From: Scilla litardierei
Lineage: Eukaryota > Streptophyta > Magnoliopsida > Asparagales > Asparagaceae
NCBI GenBank assembly: GCA_030789695.1
Contig: JAULAV010002496.1
Span: forward strand, 1-64,000
Direction: 5' to 3'
Length of the DNA: 64,000 nucleotides
The position numbers and the translations under genes were made by a program. The notes below the pieces were generated by a model. It did not search any database and had not been told where the DNA came from. It worked only from the letters and a program-made list of their open reading frames with translations. Positions 58,441 to 64,000 of this stretch are shown one piece after another (the stretch's first letter is position 1; each line of letters starts with the position of its first letter).

Positions 58441-58930
58441 ATCACAGGGGGAGGGGGCGGCGCTGCCTCCCCCCTCCGCCTCAGTAGAGGAGGGAGGGAG
58501 AGGGGCGCCGCCCCCTCCCCACCCCATGTTTTCGGGGGGAGGGGCGACGCCTCCTCCCCCTCTGCCCCTGTTTTCATGGGGGTAGGGGGCCGTCCCCCTC
58601 CGCCTCAGTAGAGGAGGGAGGGGGAGGGGGCTCCGCCCCTCCCCTCCCTCTATTTTCGTGGGGGGATGGGGCCGCCCCCTCCCCATCAGCCTCAGGCGAG
58701 GAGGGGGGAGGGGCAGTGCCCCCTCCCCCTCTGCCTCGTAGAGGAGGGAGAGGGAGGGGGAGGGGCGCTGCCCCCTCCCCTCCCCATGTTTTCGGGGGGA
58801 GGGGCGACGCCCCCTCCCCCTCCGCCTCAGTCGAGGAGGGAGGGGGACGGGGCGCCCATTCCCCTGTTTTCGAGGAGAGGGGCGCATCCTCTCTCCCTCC
58901 GCCTCAGTCGATGAGGAGGGGGGTGGCACC
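58441..58930. repeat. GC-rich minisatellite, irregular units
   Basis: Five to six irregular units of about 75-125 bp, built from GGGGAGGGGCG(C/A)CGCC, CCATGTTTTCGGGGGGAGGGG and CCGCCTCAGT(A/C)GAGGAGGGAGG. Almost every word also occurs reversed (CCCCTCCCC). Runs of four or more G and C are dense on both strands. The long Pro/Gly-rich frames here are not genes. Confidence 0.85.
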
Positions 58931-59256
58931 ACCTGATTCGGAGTGAATATTGCATATTTAACCCCCTTATTAGTCCTAATTTGTGCCCATATGATGCTTA
59001 ATTTATCTCTAATACATTCGTATTTTTCTCATCATCATTTATTAGAGAAATTACTTTATTTGTGCACAAAACGTGAATTCTATTGAGTATTTCTGCATTT
59101 TTATATTTTTCATGGCAAGGTCTCGATCTCACGATTCCAACGACTATTTATTTGTATTTTTCTGAGATCTGTGCTAATTACTGTGTATTTTTGAATGCAG
59201 AATACAATTTAAAATGAAGAAATAAAAAGAAAATTCGTTCGCACGAATCTTGGCGT

Positions 59257-59638
59257 ACACGTGGCGAAGATCTAGCCGTTCCCGCTCTAATCCAACGGCA
59301 GTAGGAATTTACAAGCGGGAATTAATAAGGGCCGTTGGATTGAGATCCAACGGCCCATAGCGACCCCGCATCTCAGATCCACGCAGCGGAAGCGGGCGCG
59401 AATTAGGGACACGTGGCGTGCATCCACGTTTTCCTGCTCAGATCCAACGCTCTACAGCTATTGGAGACGCGGCTTTATAGAATCCGTTGGATTTCAATCC
59501 AACGGTCGAGATTAAACTCGACGCGCTCTCGTACGCGAGCGGAGAAGGCGCTGCTTGGGCGACGTGGCCTCTCCACGATCGTTGGATCTTTGATCCGACG
59601 GTCGAGAGTTAATCCTATATGATTTCGGACCACGTGGC
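59257..59638 (+). promoter_or_regulatory. U3 cluster of ACGTGGC (G-box/ABRE-like) boxes and CCGTTGGAT inverted repeats
   Basis: ACGTGGC occurs at 59259-59265, 59411-59417, 59562-59568 and 59632-59638, twice as ACACGTGGC, the core form bound by plant bZIP factors of the ABF type. Interspersed are inverted pairs: GGCCGTTGGAT/ATCCAACGGCC (59330-59355, 4-nt spacer) and CCGTTGGAT/ATCCAACGG (59484-59505). The cluster ends about 120 bp before the TATA box. Hormone response is inferred from the motif only. Confidence 0.65.
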
Positions 59639-59759
59639 AGCGTGAGGAGCGATCCCGATGGATCAAACGGCGGAGAGCAGCGGCGGCTTCGCGGATTGGG
59701 TTTTAGGCGGTTCGGGTGCGGGTTTAGACCCGTTAAGCTCTCTAAACCCGCAATGCTAA

Positions 59760-59767
59760 TATATAAG
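59760..59767 (+). promoter_or_regulatory. TATA box of compact gypsy LTR
   Basis: TATATAAG downstream of the U3 motif cluster. Confidence 0.7.
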
Positions 59768-60903
59768 CGTATTTTAGGGTTTTTGGGGGTATTCTGGCGT
59801 ATTTTGGGACTTTTGGAGCGGCTACTGTGCGTATTTCTCCAGGGGAAAATTCTGAAAAATTCCAGAGACTATTCTTCCTATTCTAAAGGAGTTTTGGGTT
59901 CTAAAGTGGAGATTTGGTGACAATTTCTTGAACTTATACCCCGTATTTGGTGTATTTCATTGTATTTGGCTAGTATAACGATGTATTTGGCTATCAAAAC
60001 TGATTGTTTTTGCACCATGCGTGGCTAATCTCCTTGTGCTATGGTTGTGATGTAATTAGGAGTATTTAGTTGATGAATTTCATGTCTTTAGCCCTATTTT
60101 CATGTCTAAATCACTCGTAACATTGATTTCTACAACGTATTTATTGGTTATTTGCTTATTGGCGATATTATTTACATCCCGTATGGCTAGGCCCTGACAA
60201 GGCTAGCCAATTCATGTTCACTAATCTGAACTTATTATTGCGTTCATCGTTTAATGAAATCAATGTTGCTAGTGATACGTATACGGCTATTTTGACTAGT
60301 TTTCATCGTTTCATCTTCCGACGCCTTCGTGCCCTGACCGGACGAAGCGTTGAGCTATATAAAAGACATGATATTTCAGCGATTATTATCTCCTAATGAA
60401 ATCACAACCGTAGCACATCCACTTCATACGTGTTGGTGTTGACGTAGTTAGGGTGTCGTAATTATTGATGCTTATATCTTTTCGCCCTATTTGCACTTGT
60501 TTAATTCTTTGGCACGATTTCATACGCTTGATCGCCATACTTTCCGACGTTCTCGTGCCCTGACCGGACGAAACGTTGAGTTATAGAAAAGGTATTGATA
60601 TTCATTGGTTGCACACACCCTAACGAAATCAAACCCAACACAAACTCCCCATACTTGTACCCCTACCAAATTCACCGTAAATATCGTAGGATTTTCATTT
60701 CTTATTTCATACTCTTGATCCTATATCTTTGTGTTCGATAGGTGGTTGGTTAACATCGTATTATTACTCTTTTCAGATTGACGATCGTAGTTTTGCAGGT
60801 CAGTTGTCCCGCGGATTCGATACCTGGACTCACCAGGATATTACTTGCACGATCTCCTGCGCTTGGGAGTAGTTCTCACATCATTTGAGACGAGGCAAGT
60901 TTT

Positions 60904-60921
60904 TGGCGCCGTTGCCGGGGA
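60904..60921 (+). other. primer binding site, tRNA-Asp
   Basis: TGGCGCCGTTGCCGGGGA, identical to the site at 28308 and 6 nt after the LTR. Confidence 0.92.
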
Positions 60922-61045
60922 CAACAATACTTGCGATCTACGATTTCAGTTCGTTTGGAGGAACATTCGGTGAGATCCTTCCATCTTATAGTCTAGGATT
61001 TTTTTTATTTTTTTTATTTTTTTTTTTTTTGTTTTCTTTTTAAAA

Positions 61046-62176
61046 ATGGAGTATATGGAATACTTAAAATTCTATTGCACGAACAATTTGTATGATGCAG
61101 AATATGATAAGGCACACAAACATAGGATGGAGAAGCTCAAGATTGTTAGTTTTAATCAGACTGATTGTGAAACTTTCTTTCAGGCCTGGAGGAGGTTCAC
61201 AGACATAATATCGAGCTATCCGCAGCATGGGTTTACGAAGAAAGAGCTTATGGAGTCCTTCCTAGGTGGACTACGACCACAGCTGCAGAAATTCTTGGGA
61301 GTCATGACGCCGACAAAGGCGTGGAATTATATGGAGTCTTTGCAAGAGGACGAAGAAATCATGAAAGAGACTTCAGAGTGCGATTCAACGGAGCCTTCAA
61401 GCCTTGATCCAGAGGAGCAAAGTGTAGACGTACCTTTGCACCACTTGAAAGAGGAAGTTCAATTGCTCATTCAGACACAGGAGGCCACATCCCATCAATT
61501 CCAAGAAAACTTCCTTGCTCGGAGTCGGCAGATTCAGCAATCTATTAAAAATCCTAAGCTGATTTCCACTTGCGTAGAAGAAAATAGTTCATTTGAAATT
61601 CAATTTCCAAAATCTAATTTGATTTCATCTTCTAGTGCAGGTATATCGAGCGAGCCATGTCACGATGAAGTCACGAATGAAAGCATTGACATGGCAGGAA
61701 GTGTGTGCAAGGTAGAGGATGAGCGAGCAATTTTGGATGAACAAGAGGATGAGACGACTAGGGACATTGGTTTAAAGAATATCGCTATGGAGCCCGAGCC
61801 ATTCCCTTCCCCAGTTTTTTCCCAAAATCATTTACCCCTCTCCACATTGACCGAGCATCATACCGAGCGTAGTGCACATTTTTCAGGGAGTTGTCATCAC
61901 CATGCTCTATTTTACTTCACTTATTTTGATGACTATATTTGGAATGTGTTTATGTCGAAGAATTTTAAAATAAATTGGATTGACGTGACTCATCTCTTGC
62001 AAGATACAGGTAACCAAATTATAGAGATGCTGGGAGTTACGTTGCTGGAGTCCAATTTAGCCTTTGGAGAAAGTATACTTGCCGAGGAGCGCAAGGAACA
62101 AATTGAACAACTTCCTCCACCATCAAAGATTCGGGATCCGCCATTTGATCACGGTGTGTTCTTTCCAGTAGTGTAG
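61046..62176 (+). CDS. gag-like protein of compact gypsy element (376 aa, intact)
   Basis: An uninterrupted ORF starting MEYMEYLKFYCTNN after a poly-T leader; it is the only ORF of the element. Residues about 42-80 (DCETFFQAWRRFTDIISSYP, GFTKKELMESFLGGLRPQLQ) match the end of the retrotransposon gag domain (the EAWERFKxLxxxCPxHG...LQxFYxGL pattern). The preceding half of that domain is shortened. Next come an acidic linker, a helical Gln-rich segment (EEVQLLIQTQEATSHQF), a low-complexity Ser/Glu region, and a C-terminal part with aromatic residues (YFTYFDDYIWNVFM) and LPPPSKIRDPPFD that I do not recognise. There is no zinc knuckle. It presumably aids packaging of its own RNA by another element's machinery; that is inferred. 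Confidence 0.75.
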   Translation: MEYMEYLKFYCTNNLYDAEYDKAHKHRMEKLKIVSFNQTDCETFFQAWRRFTDIISSYPQHGFTKKELMESFLGGLRPQLQKFLGVMTPTKAWNYMESLQEDEEIMKETSECDSTEPSSLDPEEQSVDVPLHHLKEEVQLLIQTQEATSHQFQENFLARSRQIQQSIKNPKLISTCVEENSSFEIQFPKSNLISSSSAGISSEPCHDEVTNESIDMAGSVCKVEDERAILDEQEDETTRDIGLKNIAMEPEPFPSPVFSQNHLPLSTLTEHHTERSAHFSGSCHHHALFYFTYFDDYIWNVFMSKNFKINWIDVTHLLQDTGNQIIEMLGVTLLESNLAFGESILAEERKEQIEQLPPPSKIRDPPFDHGVFFPVV

Positions 62177-63197
62177 ATTTTTATATGCTTTCTAGGATGC
62201 TTGCTTGAATAAACTCGTACCCCCTTTCGACATTGAGGACAATGTCCATCTTTAGTTGGGGGGTGTGTATGAGACCTTGGGATTTTTTTTTTTCAAAAGC
62301 ATGGCATAAGGAAAGAATGAACCACCAATCTCACCATTTTAAACTCCTTCGTATACCTCAAATGCAGATAATTATGCATTAACTGAGTTCTAGCTAACTG
62401 TTTATGGCTTGAATTAATTTTTTTCCTTCATGAATTACCGTTAATATGCTATTCATGAAAATTTTTCGATTGTCATGATTAATATCTCGAAATAGTTTGA
62501 ATTTATTTCATGCATGCTAGTGTAATGAAAAAGCTTGAGTATACACGATTTTTTTGAAAAGTCTTCAAGTTGAAGAGGAATTTGGCCTTGGTTATTAATG
62601 CTTTGTTTTAAAAAATGATGGGTATTGAGTTGCTTAAGAAAAGAAAAATGAATGATAAAAGAATGATGAAATGAATGAATGAAGTATGTCACTAATAAAT
62701 AACTTGGTTGGCTCGAGTAGTACAGTCCGAGGGGTCCTTTTTGGCCTAATGCCCTATTATCGTCTGATTTGGAAGCCATTGACCGGAAACTCACTCATTT
62801 GATGGAGCGATCCAAGTTATATATAGTTTTCTGCGAATGTTGCTTGATGCGCGTTACGCGGAACAACTAAAGAAAAAGAGAATGGTGAATATACTAAGCA
62901 ACTTCACTACCCATGTCTTGAATGATTGTTTTGATAGGCCAATTCCTTGTAAACAAGAAAACTAGAGAAAAACGACATGTTATACTTTCGCTTGCGCAAA
63001 ACGATGCTTGTATGTTATTTATTCACACTAAATTGGCGAAAATATCATGTGATTGATTTTGTTCATGGATGTGTATATTGATGGTGAAGATCATGTTGGA
63101 AAGTGTATTATTGAGCCACGCCATAAGCGATTGATAGAATTAATTTTTATTGATCATCCGTATTTATCGCTCTTTTTGCTAGGGACTAGCAAAACGC
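62177..63197 (+). other. non-coding tail of compact gypsy element
   Basis: 1 kb. It begins with TTGAGGACAATGTCC (62233-62247; GGACA/TGTCC can pair) and a polypurine-like TAGTTGGGGGGTG (62253-62265), the same order as in the two other gypsy tails. The remainder is AT-rich without coding. Confidence 0.7.
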
Positions 63198-63210
63198 TAG
63201 TTGGGGGGTG
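63198..63210 (+). other. polypurine tract of compact gypsy element
   Basis: TAGTTGGGGGGTG immediately before TGATTCGG; an exact second copy lies at 62253. Confidence 0.8.
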
Positions 63211-64000
63211 TGATTCGGAGTGAATATTGCATATTTAACCCCCTTATTAGTCCTATTTTGTGCACATATGATGCTTAATTTATCTCTAATACATTCGTAT
63301 TTTTCTCATCATCATTTATTAGAGAAATTACTTTATTTGTGCACAAAACGTGAATTCTATTGAGTATTTCTGCATTTTTATATTTTTCATGGCAATGTCT
63401 CGATCTCACGATTCCAACGACTATTTATTTGTATTTTTCTGAGATCTGTGCTAATTACTATGTATTTTTGAATGCAGAATACAATTTAAAATGAAGAAAT
63501 AAAAAGAAAATTCGTTCGCACGAATCTTGGCGCACACGTGGCGAAGATCTGGCCGTTCCCGCTCTAATCCAACGGCAGCAGGAATTTACAAGTGGGAATT
63601 AATAAGGGCCGTTGGATTGAGATCCAACGGCACATAGCGACCCCGCATCTCAGATCCACGCAGCGGAAGCGGGCGCGAATTAGGGACACGTGGCGTGCAT
63701 CCACGCTTTCCCGCTCAGATCCAACGCTCTACAGCGATTGGAGACGCGGCTTTATAGAATCCGTTGGATTTCAATCCAACGGTCGAGATTAAACTCGACG
63801 CGCTCTCGTACGCGAGAGGAGAAGGCGCTGCTTGGGCGACGTGGCCTCTCCACGATCGTTGGATCTTTGATCCGACGGTCAAGAGTTAATCCTATATGAT
63901 TTCGGATACAGAAGCGGGTTTGGATCCGCATTCTCTGCCACGTGGCAGCGTGAGGAGCGATCCCGATGGATCGAACGGCGGAGAGCAGCGACGGCTTCGC
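63211..64000 (+). repeat. 3' LTR of compact gypsy element (cut by window end)
   Basis: The first 790 bp of the LTR, collinear with 58934-59690. It contains an extra segment, GATACAGAAGCGGGTTTGGA plus TCCGCATTCTCTGC, at about 63905-63938, absent from the 5' LTR. Confidence 0.92.

Larger units (their letters stand above)
58934..60897 (+). repeat. 5' LTR of compact gypsy element
   Basis: TGATTCGGAGTGAATATTGC to ...GAGACGAGGCA, 1964 bp. U3 has inverted ATCCAACGG/CCGTTGGAT pairs and four ACGTGGC boxes; the TATA box is at 59760-59767. In the U5/leader, a block around TTCCGACG...TCGTGCCCTGACCGGACGAA occurs twice (about 60317 and 60540). Confidence 0.92.
58934..64000 (+). mobile_element. compact gypsy element with one gag-like ORF (3' LTR incomplete in window)
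   Basis: The 5' LTR is 58934-60897 and the 3' LTR starts at 63211 and runs off the window. A tRNA-Asp primer site lies at 60904. The internal region is only 2.3 kb and holds one ORF of 376 codons; there is no protease, RT or integrase. The LTRs are almost identical except for an indel of about 31 bp (63906-63936), so it is recent. The right target duplication is outside the window. Confidence 0.92.

Noticed and set aside
58396..58946. Long Pro/Gly/Arg-rich open frames on both strands (up to 174 codons)
   Set aside because: They arise from a GC-rich minisatellite open in many frames at once; there is no protein-like composition.

Overview
This window is plant nuclear DNA made almost entirely of transposable elements. 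I see no intact host gene. The evidence for a plant (angiosperm) is: Athila-type Ty3/gypsy elements primed by tRNA-Asp (primer site TGGCGCCGTTGCCGGGGA), Ty1/copia elements primed by initiator tRNA-Met (TGGTATCAGAGC), a plant-type hAT transposon, a LINE tail, and exon pieces of plant genes (SnRK2, WNK, RSH, H2A.X, phosphomannomutase) inside a Helitron. I cannot name the species.

Layout. 1-4452: 3' part of an Athila-like gypsy element with a complete 3' LTR (2621-4452). 4453-4856: fragment of a second LTR family in reverse orientation. 4857-about 5700: 5'-truncated LINE with a zf-RVT-type C-terminus. 5759-6230: AT microsatellites around a small MITE-like piece. 6231-22438: a 16.2-kb non-autonomous Helitron on the minus strand. 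Its termini are recognisable (CTAG end with an 8-bp hairpin; TC start; insertion between A and T). It carries at least five host-gene fragments, all in the Helitron's own orientation, two of them with introns. 22450-24480: LTR-like sequence of the same family as 4453-4856, now in + orientation.

24490-58070 is a four-level nest. A copia 3' end and LTR (25127-26568, resuming 57003-about 58070) was split by an Athila-like gypsy element (26569-57002). That element's second ORF was split by a gag-only copia element (33732-52571, target duplication ATAGC). The 3' LTR of that copia was hit by a hAT transposon (41455-44780, target duplication GGTTAGAC) and by another gag-only copia element on the minus strand (45573-52263). 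58441-58933 is a GC-rich minisatellite. 58934 to the window end is a compact gypsy element with one open gag-like ORF (376 codons); its 3' LTR runs off the window.

Functional reading. Every LTR element seen from end to end keeps a gag-type ORF or its remnant but has no reverse transcriptase or integrase, so all must be mobilised in trans. Six unrelated LTR families each carry, before the promoter, a cluster of a different short palindrome or inverted motif. This recurring U3 design and the gene-capturing Helitron are the two most interesting things here.
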